From: a virus
Direction: 5' to 3' (one strand)
Length of the DNA: 28,503 bases
Virus record (IMG/VR): IMGVR_UViG_3300025687_000234
Coordinates: 1-28,503 of that record
Positions 21,427 through 27,719 of the stretch are shown here, piece after piece; position 1 is the first letter of the stretch, and every line of letters starts with the position of its first letter. The position numbers were made by a program, and so were the translations under genes. The notes under the pieces are model-generated. The model did not search any database. It was not told the DNA's origin and saw only the letters and a program-made list of their open reading frames with translations.

Positions 21427-22556
21427 GCGTTAACTCCTTCTTGTTTGACAATATCCTCTAGGTTATCTTTACTGAACCCATAGGACTCTAGGTTTTCTGA
21501 TTCTACACAATCAGTGCAGATGTATTCTTTTGTAAAGTGCAAAGCTGGCAAACCCTTGCTGTCAAGATTACAACTGATGTTACCACATACTGCACATGGC
21601 TTGTTTAGCTCTTTGAGAAGATCGCTTTCCGACACAATTCGATTACCGACCTTGTAGAAATCTTCCTCTTTGGGGGACTGATTGTTCTGCTTACCTTTGT
21701 CTTTGGTATGCGGCTGTCTTCGTCCGTTCTTCCAGTGTTCTGTGTCGTTGTAGTTCCAGTGTTGGGAACGAAAGGAAGCTTGTTGCTGCCCATAGGTATA
21801 ATACGTGGTGACAGGGGGCGAATAGTAGTTGGGTTGAACTATAATACGCTGATCACCATAGGCATTTGGATCAATGGTAATCAGTGCATGAGGTGGTACT
21901 GGTTCAATCTCATAATCCTTAAGGTCATTTGCACGATCTAAAGCTGCTGTCAAGAAACCCCTTTCAGATGCCCACCAAAGCTTGGATGTTTGTTTGTGTC
22001 TGGCAATGAACAGGGTACGAGAATGATTACGAATAAGACGGATACAATCATCGCGCCTATCGTACCACTGAAGGGCATAGGCCATGGATGTAGAATCCTT
22101 GTACACACTCTCCAAAGTTTCTTTGATGCCCTTGTCAGGAGCCTTGCTATTGGAATCTAGCAGGTTGTAGAAAGCTTCACTATCAGTCTCGTACTTGTCA
22201 CTGTCTTTAAACTTGCCGGTGATTGTACCGTTGTGCATACCAAGAAGACTGTTGGTTTTGAATGGGTGGTTGTTGGCAACTTCAATCTTACCGACAGTGG
22301 CATGACGAGAATGACCCATAAGTGATTTGATACGATCCTCATTCATGAACTTGTGGAACTCTGGGGTAAAGATATAGGCCGATGATGGAAGCTCACTATG
22401 ATCCCATTTGTAGTATGCCTTGTTCTTCTTGTCGAAGGTCATCACAGTACCACAACCATGAGCACCACGAAGGGTATTCATCATGAACAGTGTCTTCCAA
22501 ATCGTCATGTCATTCTTGGTAACGAACATGCCAGTAAATCCGATAAGACCACACAT
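21423..22556 (-). CDS. Class II (Ntn) glutamine amidotransferase-like protein with C-terminal zinc motif
   Basis: The 377-aa protein starts MCGLIGFTG, so Cys2 becomes the N-terminal nucleophile after Met removal. RGAHGCGTVM, GHSRHATVGKIEVANNHPF and LGMHNGTITG are the class II amidotransferase substrate motifs, as in PurF and GlmS. After about residue 230 a low-complexity Tyr/Gln-rich linker follows, then a Cys cluster (CAVCGNISC, then YICTDC). The last part is likely a zinc-binding add-on and replaces the usual synthetase domain. It could supply ammonia, or act as an amidase on a glutamyl product. Start overlaps the upstream stop (TAATG). Confidence 0.88.
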   Translation of the reverse strand: MCGLIGFTGMFVTKNDMTIWKTLFMMNTLRGAHGCGTVMTFDKKNKAYYKWDHSELPSSAYIFTPEFHKFMNEDRIKSLMGHSRHATVGKIEVANNHPFKTNSLLGMHNGTITGKFKDSDKYETDSEAFYNLLDSNSKAPDKGIKETLESVYKDSTSMAYALQWYDRRDDCIRLIRNHSRTLFIARHKQTSKLWWASERGFLTAALDRANDLKDYEIEPVPPHALITIDPNAYGDQRIIVQPNYYSPPVTTYYTYGQQQASFRSQHWNYNDTEHWKNGRRQPHTKDKGKQNNQSPKEEDFYKVGNRIVSESDLLKELNKPCAVCGNISCNLDSKGLPALHFTKEYICTDCVESENLESYGFSKDNLEDIVKQEGVNA

Positions 22557-23320
22557 TATTGAGTAACCTCCTTGAGGTAATTGGAGTATGTTTCAATTTG
22601 TCCTCTTGTTTCCAAGAAGGGCGTAAACTCAACAGACCACAACGTAGCCTTATTGGTATTCTTGCTGTACAAAATCTTCAAGACAACGAAGTCACAAGTC
22701 ACCATCTTGCGTAAGTCGTTAACAAGGTCTTGAACAGGGATGGGGATAGCCGTAACGGGATTATAGATGAAGCCATTAACCCTTGAACGATGCCGCCAAT
22801 TAATCTTGGACTTGTCTACTGCTACACCCTTGTCGTCATGAGCACGGAGGATTTTACGCTCCTTGTAGATGATTCCATGAGTGGTAGTCAGATGAATGCG
22901 ATACTCACTTGACTTGGGTATATATTGACGATGGACAGTAGCGCCCCTGAAGCCATCATCATTTGGAAAGAGCGTCTGTTCTTCATCGGCATAGGAAGTG
23001 CTGTACCCAACACAGCCATCCAGATTACCTGCAACTGGTGGTGGAAGCATCTCGTTAAGTGCAGCTTGAGTGGCACCAACACGAATAGGTCGATTGATAA
23101 CCTTCGTGTATTTGACTGGATTGTCTGGAAATTTTGGAAACTTGTCCTTGTACCCCCAATTGATGACTACATGACTGGCTGCCGGTACATAAGTACTTGG
23201 ACGACCAATATCCACTCCGGGTGGCACTATGATGGAAAATTCTCCACGGCAGTTCAGAGCAACTTCCTTGAAAGAAGCACCAATCTTCTTGGGAAAGAAG
23301 TATACTTTATTCTTCATCAT
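22556..23320 (-). CDS. Divergent ATP-grasp-like protein
   Basis: The 254-aa protein is likely a distant paralogue of the ATP-grasp ligase at 25244-26092. Matching points are SHVVINWG (VLFRWG there), VINRPIRVGATQAALNEM (NRAEAIHYVNDKRQSRKDF there), SSEYRIHLTTTHGII (AEYRVFVANGRVV) and DFVVLKILY...WSVEFTPFLE (DFGGVDVMV...CLEINSAPS). The metal-site Asn of the E-x-N motif reads Thr here (VEFTP), and DFGxxD is DFVVLK, so catalysis may be altered or lost. It might be a partner subunit. The start at 23320 has GGAG upstream. A second ATG is at 23317. Confidence 0.6.
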   Translation of the reverse strand: MMKNKVYFFPKKIGASFKEVALNCRGEFSIIVPPGVDIGRPSTYVPAASHVVINWGYKDKFPKFPDNPVKYTKVINRPIRVGATQAALNEMLPPPVAGNLDGCVGYSTSYADEEQTLFPNDDGFRGATVHRQYIPKSSEYRIHLTTTHGIIYKERKILRAHDDKGVAVDKSKINWRHRSRVNGFIYNPVTAIPIPVQDLVNDLRKMVTCDFVVLKILYSKNTNKATLWSVEFTPFLETRGQIETYSNYLKEVTQ

Positions 23321-23946
23321 TGCTTGCGTTCTCCAAGTCCGTAGCGATCAATGACATCAAAGAAATATGTCTCTGTCGGTTCATGACCATATTCTGGATG
23401 AGGTTGGAAGCATAGACACCTCGTCTCTTCGTAGAAACATACCTCTACTTCCTTGTCGTCAATATCCGGGACAACTTGCCTATCTGATTCTGCGCCTTCG
23501 TAGTATGTAGATTCCTTTGCCGTTGCAATAATAGTTGCATCATGGGTAGGCTTCATGACTTGGTGGTGGGTACTGGTTACTTCCAGAGGTTCATCCAAAT
23601 CGGCATCGTCAATCTGGTGGTTACCAGTATGTCCATCTGCATGTTGCCACATTGATCCACCACTTAGAGCGTTAAGTAGCTGACCACCACGACAAATACC
23701 AGCCATGTCAATACCCAACTTACGACATGATTCAAAGATTTTTACCTCTTCTTCATCTCTCTGTGGACTTGCATAGGTCTTGCGATTACGTTGCTCATTA
23801 TACAGATTGGGGGAAATGTCTGCCCCACCAGTAAAGACCACAAGACTTGCATTATTCATATGATTGACGACTAGCCACTTTCGCTTACGGAAGATGTCCT
23901 TAACTGAGCTACCAGTATATTTTCCAACTACATATACTGCTTTCAT
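23317..23946 (-). CDS. Class I glutamine amidotransferase-like hydrolase (PuuD/peptidase C26 type)
   Basis: The 209-aa protein shows VVFTGGADISPNLYNEQ, typical of gamma-glutamyl hydrolases of the PuuD type, the nucleophile elbow AGICRGGQLLN (Cys85) and CFQPHPEYG (His183, Glu185), so the catalytic triad is complete. Such enzymes cut gamma-glutamyl amide bonds or release ammonia from glutamine. Its place between the ligases suggests it trims or recycles a gamma-glutamyl product. The ATG overlaps the upstream stop (ATGA). Confidence 0.88.
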   Translation of the reverse strand: MKAVYVVGKYTGSSVKDIFRKRKWLVVNHMNNASLVVFTGGADISPNLYNEQRNRKTYASPQRDEEEVKIFESCRKLGIDMAGICRGGQLLNALSGGSMWQHADGHTGNHQIDDADLDEPLEVTSTHHQVMKPTHDATIIATAKESTYYEGAESDRQVVPDIDDKEVEVCFYEETRCLCFQPHPEYGHEPTETYFFDVIDRYGLGERKQ

Positions 23947-24797
23947 TGCATTTCCTTTGCCACTTGTTCAAAATTACCAAGAAAGTTACACAAGTCTTCA
24001 TGTGTGTAGTCCTTGCTCTGTTCCTTGAGTTTTTCGTACTTGTCGATAAAGAATGTCTTCATCTTGACCCCCTTCTTGACCCTTGGTAGTTTACTCATTA
24101 CGATCATGGGAAGCTTAGAACCCCCAAGGATATAATCATCAACACCTTGGTAACTTTGACTTGTACTCATCGGCTTGTGTTCCATATCCCACTCACCATG
24201 GTCTGGATTGAAGAACCTACCTGCTGCAATCTTCTTGGTGCGCCAACCACCAGCAGACAGAATAAAGCCATGACTAATACCTGTATGCTGCCCCTTGACA
24301 TTAAAGAAGTGAGCAAGGAAGAATACAAGACTTGGGTCATAGCCCAGACCCGTATACTTGACCCAGAATGGCAGGACAGAAGAACGGTGTTCATAACAGG
24401 TACGAGTGCCCTTCAAGAAGGCATTCATGACGTACATGTTAATCTTGTTAGTAGTACACAAGAAGCCAACAATACGGCCATTGTCCTTTCGGATTATGTG
24501 GAAGTCGTCACCAAGATAGTGAATCATTGAGCGAAAGACGGACCTTGGTCCAAAGTACCATTCAAGAAAGTCCTGTGCTCCGGGCTGATTATAACCTGAG
24601 ACAACACAACCGAATGCATTCGCCTTTCGGTAGGTCGTTGAAGTCATGTTAGCAGTGCAAGACGTACCTACATTTGTATTTACTGCAGTCTTTGTGGCAC
24701 TAACCAGAAGCATTGTTGTATGCGGGTCACCACTTTCTTGCATGAACTTGACAAGTTCCTTGTAGTTGTCATGCTCGGTGAAGGATTCTTTACTCAT
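23943..24797 (-). CDS. Hypothetical 284-aa protein of the ligase cassette
   Basis: The start MSKESFTEHDNYKELVKFMQ at 24797 lies inside the tail codons of the upstream tagged gene, with GAGG six bases before it. The protein has a mixed alpha/beta pattern, a Thr/Ser-rich part (TKTAVNTNVGTSCTANMTST), aromatic-rich segments (AQDFLEWYFGPRSVFRSMIH) and GISHGFILSAGGWRTKKIAA. I do not recognise a family. The constant association with the ligase genes suggests it is an enzyme or structural part of the same pathway. Confidence 0.75.
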   Translation of the reverse strand: MSKESFTEHDNYKELVKFMQESGDPHTTMLLVSATKTAVNTNVGTSCTANMTSTTYRKANAFGCVVSGYNQPGAQDFLEWYFGPRSVFRSMIHYLGDDFHIIRKDNGRIVGFLCTTNKINMYVMNAFLKGTRTCYEHRSSVLPFWVKYTGLGYDPSLVFFLAHFFNVKGQHTGISHGFILSAGGWRTKKIAAGRFFNPDHGEWDMEHKPMSTSQSYQGVDDYILGGSKLPMIVMSKLPRVKKGVKMKTFFIDKYEKLKEQSKDYTHEDLCNFLGNFEQVAKEMQ

Positions 24798-25020
24798 AGA
24801 GAGCCTCATATTTTGTGTCGATTTGTTGTCGAATTGGTTGCAGTTTAGTCCATACCTCACTGTACATACCGAATCTTCCACTTGGGTGTTCCGCCAAGAG
24901 ATATGAACCTGTCGTCGTATATCCACAAACAGTTACAATTTCTCCTTTGCGTATTATTTTACCCAATTTAGGATATACGTCATACTCACATCGAAACTTA
25001 TCACCAATTTTGTGCTTCAT
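24790..25020 (-). CDS. Tail-tagged small protein (QIDTKYEALYE), SH3/KOW-like
   Basis: The 76-aa protein begins MKHKIGDKFRCEYDVYPKLG, with GEIVTVCGY and GSYLLAEHPSGRFGMY strands, an SH3/KOW-like design, and the tail QQIDTKYEALYE. The tail codons GAG-GCT supply GAGG, and the next ATG lies in the last codons (TATGAGTAA). Its ATG overlaps the tail-like frame of the preceding interrupted gene. Confidence 0.8.
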   Translation of the reverse strand: MKHKIGDKFRCEYDVYPKLGKIIRKGEIVTVCGYTTTGSYLLAEHPSGRFGMYSEVWTKLQPIRQQIDTKYEALYE

Positions 25021-25058
25021 TCATACAGCCCTTCATACTCTTTGTCGATTTTGACTGA

Positions 25059-25247
25059 TTATTCGACGGGTTTCCAAAAACTACGAATACATCCATAATC
25101 ACGACTTTTTTCATCCTTAACAATAAAGTCATTAGAACTATTAACCCTTGTAATTATGGTACGGTAACCTTTCACTATGCCCCTATGAACAACATCACTA
25201 TTACTAATCCTTTCTACAACCATACCTACTTTTGGTGTCCAACTCAT
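25059..25247 (-). CDS. Tail-tagged gene interrupted by an in-frame TAA before the tail
   Basis: The frame encodes MSWTPKVGMVVERISNSDVV, an SH3-like VGM start, and ends FWKPVE at TAA (25061-25059). The same frame continues after the stop with SVKIDKEYEGLYE and a TGA at 25019-25017, in perfect register with the next gene's ATG at 25020 (ATGA). The tail is thus present but separated from its protein by one stop codon. One base change (for example CAA or GAA to TAA) would explain it. Stop readthrough or a sequencing error are the alternatives. The ATG at 25247 overlaps the ATP-grasp stop. Confidence 0.75.
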   Translation of the reverse strand: MSWTPKVGMVVERISNSDVVHRGIVKGYRTIITRVNSSNDFIVKDEKSRDYGCIRSFWKPVE

Positions 25248-26092
25248 ATTCTCGCCTTTTCGTCTAGTGATGGATGGATATAGCGCAAGTATTCCCCACG
25301 ATTAGCTGCAGGAATACGTTCATTGCCGTGTTCAATCATGTAGTCAAAGACCTTGGCAACACATGACTGTCTGTATGGGCTTGTCTGCGATGGGGCACTA
25401 TTGATTTCCAGACAATAGCATTGTCCATCTGGACCAACCATTACATCTACCCCACCAAAGTCAAGGGCAGTCATATTGAATACACGACAGGCAAGGTCCA
25501 CTACATTCAATGGCCATTCGCCCCAACGTACATTGTCGAAACGACCACCACGGGCTACATTCCATGCAATGTCTTGAGGATTACCGGGAGTCTTGCAAGC
25601 TACCCATACTACACGACCATTGGCCACAAAGACACGGTATTCTGCAATCTTTGGAATGAACTCACTGATGTAGTATGGTCCATTTATTCGTCTTGTGGCG
25701 TCCATTACTTGTCCGATGTTGTCGCACTTGTAAAGGCTACGACCTTGGGCATGACGCTGAGGACGTATGATGAACGAGAGCGGTGCTCCGATGACAGGAA
25801 CATTCATGTCTAGTTCATGATAATCAAGCCACGTCCTTGGAGCCATACCGGCATCGGCAAAGTCCTTACGAGATTGGCGCTTGTCATTGACGTAGTGGAT
25901 AGCTTCCGCACGGTTGAATGTACGACGGGCACGAGCATTGCCTGTGCAACCCCAACGGAACAAGACATCTATGTCATTGGGGATTGGGTCCCGGTCAAGT
26001 AGGACAACCTGTGTGGGATTGTTCATGTTGTCACGAATGTTTTCAGTGCTTGTCTTGCCGAGCTTACGGCGTCTCAGAATGATGTTAGTCAT
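25244..26092 (-). CDS. ATP-grasp amide ligase (RimK-like)
   Basis: The 282-aa protein has ATP-grasp landmarks: NDKRQSRKDFADAG (lid/lysine region), SFIIRPQRHAQGRSLY, YYISEFIPKIAEYRVFVANG (hinge and EYRV), LDFGGVDVMVGPDGQCYCLE and then INSAPS (metal-binding D and E-x-N). This fold forms amide bonds through an acyl-phosphate. The partners downstream (class I and II amidotransferases, two GS-fold ligases, a GGCT) match published amidoligase systems. The ATG at 26092 overlaps the tail of the upstream tagged gene, which supplies GAGGAG. The substrate is unknown. Confidence 0.9.
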   Translation of the reverse strand: MTNIILRRRKLGKTSTENIRDNMNNPTQVVLLDRDPIPNDIDVLFRWGCTGNARARRTFNRAEAIHYVNDKRQSRKDFADAGMAPRTWLDYHELDMNVPVIGAPLSFIIRPQRHAQGRSLYKCDNIGQVMDATRRINGPYYISEFIPKIAEYRVFVANGRVVWVACKTPGNPQDIAWNVARGGRFDNVRWGEWPLNVVDLACRVFNMTALDFGGVDVMVGPDGQCYCLEINSAPSQTSPYRQSCVAKVFDYMIEHGNERIPAANRGEYLRYIHPSLDEKARI

Positions 26093-26343
26093 GTATACAA
26101 CTCCTCATACTTCTTGTCAATCATTGGCTTAGGTTCCTTGACCAATTCAAATCTGTGGGCATAGACCCTACAATCAGAATTTGGCTTGAATTGAATGAGA
26201 GCATATAGTTCAGGATTAACCCAATGATCAGGTGCAGGGTCAACACCAAGAACTGTATAGATTTCACCAAGCACTGGTGCATTTTCTGGTAGCCCAGTTC
26301 CTCCGGGCTTTATGCACCGTATTCTGTCTCCAACTTTAAACAT
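26089..26343 (-). CDS. Tail-tagged small protein (MIDKKYEELYT), SH3/KOW-like
   Basis: The 84-aa protein starts MFKVGDRIRCIKPGGTG, followed by GEIYTVLGVD and YALIQFKPN, the clearest SH3/KOW-like example, and ends KPMIDKKYEELYT. Tail codons GAGGAG form a near-perfect ribosome site for the ATP-grasp gene. The ATG at 26343 lies inside the tail of the upstream tagged gene (TATGTTTAA), with GAGG six bases before it. Confidence 0.8.
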   Translation of the reverse strand: MFKVGDRIRCIKPGGTGLPENAPVLGEIYTVLGVDPAPDHWVNPELYALIQFKPNSDCRVYAHRFELVKEPKPMIDKKYEELYT

Positions 26344-26608
26344 ATAGGTCCTCATAGTCTTTGTCCACTTGAAGGACAGGGTTGATGATTGTTATTTCTT
26401 TTTCCAGAATGCAAAGGGACCTTGATTCAACCACTGATAAAATTCGTTCTGGAGTGGGACTGGTCAGCCTAACTAGTGTATAGCCACGACCTATTTTGGT
26501 ACGATGCCCTACTATAACTCCAAACAATTTGTTTCTAAGCATTTCTAGACGATAGATTCCATTTATTGCCACACGAGTCCCAATAGGGAATTTTTCTTCC
26601 AGCGTCAT
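26336..26608 (-). CDS. Tail-tagged small protein (QVDKDYEDLYV)
   Basis: The 90-aa protein starts MTLEEKFPIGTRVAINGIYR (GTRV core), with FGVIVGHRTKIGRGYTLVRL strands and the tail LQVDKDYEDLYV. AGGAGGTCGT directly before the ATG at 26608 is a textbook ribosome site, and this is the first gene after the AT-rich repeat region. GAGGAC in the tail codons serves the next gene. Confidence 0.8.
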   Translation of the reverse strand: MTLEEKFPIGTRVAINGIYRLEMLRNKLFGVIVGHRTKIGRGYTLVRLTSPTPERILSVVESRSLCILEKEITIINPVLQVDKDYEDLYV

Positions 26609-26629
26609 ACGACCTCCTGTATATACCAA

Positions 26630-26764
26630 AGGGGAATACTGTAGGTAATTACCTATTGTATAGAGAACTTAATTAAGATCAATTACTGATAGTTAATACA
26701 TACTACATAGGTATAAATCCTTATAGTTAATACATATACCTATAGTATATACCTATAGTTATAT
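26630..26764. repeat. AT-rich region with tandem, direct and inverted repeats
   Basis: The only stretch of about 190 bases without a gene between 26.6 and 26.8 kb contains a perfect 14-bp palindrome, TAGGTAATTACCTA (26642-26655), a smaller one, CTTAATTAAG (26668-26677), two exact 14-bp copies of ATAGTTAATACATA (26689-26702 and 26723-26736), and an exact tandem pair of the 13-mer ATATACCTATAGT (26734-26746, 26747-26759). An inverted copy of the 13-mer core lies at 26706-26715. It could hold operators or a strongly structured leader for the genes downstream. The exact role is unknown. Confidence 0.75.
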
Positions 26765-26793
26765 AGGGTAGCACATATTTCCTGGATTGTCAA
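26765..26793 (-). promoter_or_regulatory. Possible sigma70-like promoter
   Basis: On the minus strand a perfect -35 TTGACA (26793-26788) is followed, 17 bases later, by TACCCT (26770-26765), a moderate -10. Transcription would enter the AT-rich repeat region and then the tagged genes and ligase cassette. The hexamer and spacing fit, and the site is outside any gene, but phage genomes often use their own promoters, so this is only a candidate. Confidence 0.4.
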
Positions 26794-26798
26794 GCCTC

Positions 26799-27071
26799 TT
26801 AAGTATACAAATCTTCATATTTCTTGTCCACCTTTTCGACAGGGTTAAAGACAGAATTGAAATAACAACCATTATATCTTGACCAAGCACTCTTAAGATA
26901 TTGAGAACCGTTATCTATATATGGTTGATAGGTATATTTATTCCCCCCAAGGAGTTTAACCGCTGTGTATCTAAGCTTTTGTGTTTTTTGCATTACGAAT
27001 TTATAATCTGGCATGTGGTCTATGATGAACAACGTGCCAATGGGGTATTTAGGATCATCAGGATTAACCAT
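26799..27071 (-). CDS. Tail-tagged small protein (KVDKKYEDLYT) not followed by an overlapping gene
   Basis: The 90-aa protein starts MVNPDDPKYPIGTLFIIDHM, with strands KYTYQPYIDN and GCYFNSVFNP and the tail EKVDKKYEDLYT. AAGGAG precedes the ATG. It is followed by the AT-rich non-coding region rather than by a gene, yet keeps the tail, and its tail codons are GAA-GAT without GAGG. That supports selection on the peptide itself. Confidence 0.8.
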   Translation of the reverse strand: MVNPDDPKYPIGTLFIIDHMPDYKFVMQKTQKLRYTAVKLLGGNKYTYQPYIDNGSQYLKSAWSRYNGCYFNSVFNPVEKVDKKYEDLYT

Positions 27072-27183
27072 AGGTCTATTCTCCTTCTCAATAGGCCCTA
27101 GAAGGCTCTAGAATGGCTCAGGACGAGCGTTAAGGGGTTCTCAGGTCCTACCCTACCTGAAGAGGTATAACGACACTGTACGG
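27072..27183. other. 112-base non-coding stretch
   Basis: No gene is seen here. It contains short repeats on the minus strand (CCTGAG twice and TTCTAG twice) and a possible small stem (CAGGT...ACCTG), but no U-tract and no good promoter hexamers. The minus-strand end supplies the AAGGAG of the gene at 26799-27071. It might hold a weak regulatory hairpin. Confidence 0.5.
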
Positions 27184-27552
27184 TCAACTATAGAGGCTTT
27201 CATATTTAGGGTCAACTAGGGTAGTTTTAGGCTTGACTTTTGTAATGTTGTAATCGGGGTTGTTAAAGAGAACACTATAGTCATTTTCCTTACCTCTAAG
27301 TATGGGTTCTTTTAACATACGGAAAGTAAGTGCATTACTGCTAGGTCTTGTATACAGTCTAGAACAAAAGGCTGCTACTATTTTGTTATGAAATACTAAA
27401 CGAACCTCAGCCCGAATAAGAAACAAATCCCCGTGATAGACAGGGTTATCGTCTGAATCTACACAAACTTGCTTACCAATACGGTATGGATCATGAAAGT
27501 TATCCCACTCTTCATCATTCCATGCACAAGGATAGCCTTTGAATTCCCTCAT
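27184..27552 (-). CDS. Tail-tagged protein (LVDPKYESLYS) with larger N-terminal domain
   Basis: The 122-aa protein has an N-terminal domain unlike the others (EFKGYPCAWNDEEWDNFHDP), then strands (LFLIRAEVRLVFHNKIVAAF) and a KPKTTLVDPKYESLYS tail. It is the first tagged gene in transcription order and the most divergent tail. No gene overlaps its end, and its tail codons (GAA-AGC) do not form a ribosome site. GAGGG lies seven bases before the ATG. The function is unknown. Confidence 0.78.
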   Translation of the reverse strand: MREFKGYPCAWNDEEWDNFHDPYRIGKQVCVDSDDNPVYHGDLFLIRAEVRLVFHNKIVAAFCSRLYTRPSSNALTFRMLKEPILRGKENDYSVLFNNPDYNITKVKPKTTLVDPKYESLYS

Positions 27553-27719
27553 TTCACTACCCTCAAGTCCGGCTTGGGAAGAAGTCCTACCCTGTTGTCA
27601 TTGGCGATGACAGGACGGAACAGATGTTCGGCAGTATCGGGCATGATCATCAAGGCATAACCCTTTACTCTTGGAAGGGTACGTAGCCTTATGCGGGTGC
27701 TTTTGTTGATGATGTTCAC
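27549..27719 (-). CDS. Hypothetical 56-aa basic protein, GTG start
   Basis: The frame starts with GTG at 27719, has GGAG seven bases upstream, and reads (M)NIINKSTRIRLRTLPRVKGY, then ALMIMPDTAEHLF and LPKPDLRVVK with TGA. The GTG overlaps the GNAT stop (GTGA) and its stop overlaps the next ATG (ATGA), so both borders fit the operon. It is a short basic protein with no recognised motif. Confidence 0.65.
   Translation of the reverse strand: MNIINKSTRIRLRTLPRVKGYALMIMPDTAEHLFRPVIANDNRVGLLPKPDLRVVK

Noticed and set aside
27225-27240. Promoter from a TTGACT-like match around 27230
   Set aside because: The match lies inside the coding region of the tagged gene or has no -10 element at a proper distance.
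11518-27552. Tail seen only as an accident of ribosome-site sequence
   Set aside because: Four copies have no overlapping downstream gene and still keep the peptide, and the codons vary synonymously. The DNA role is real but does not explain the peptide alone.
11518-27552. Tail as an ssrA-like or known degradation tag
   Set aside because: The tail does not end in the small hydrophobic residues (such as LAA) of ssrA-type tags and is genome-encoded on each gene.
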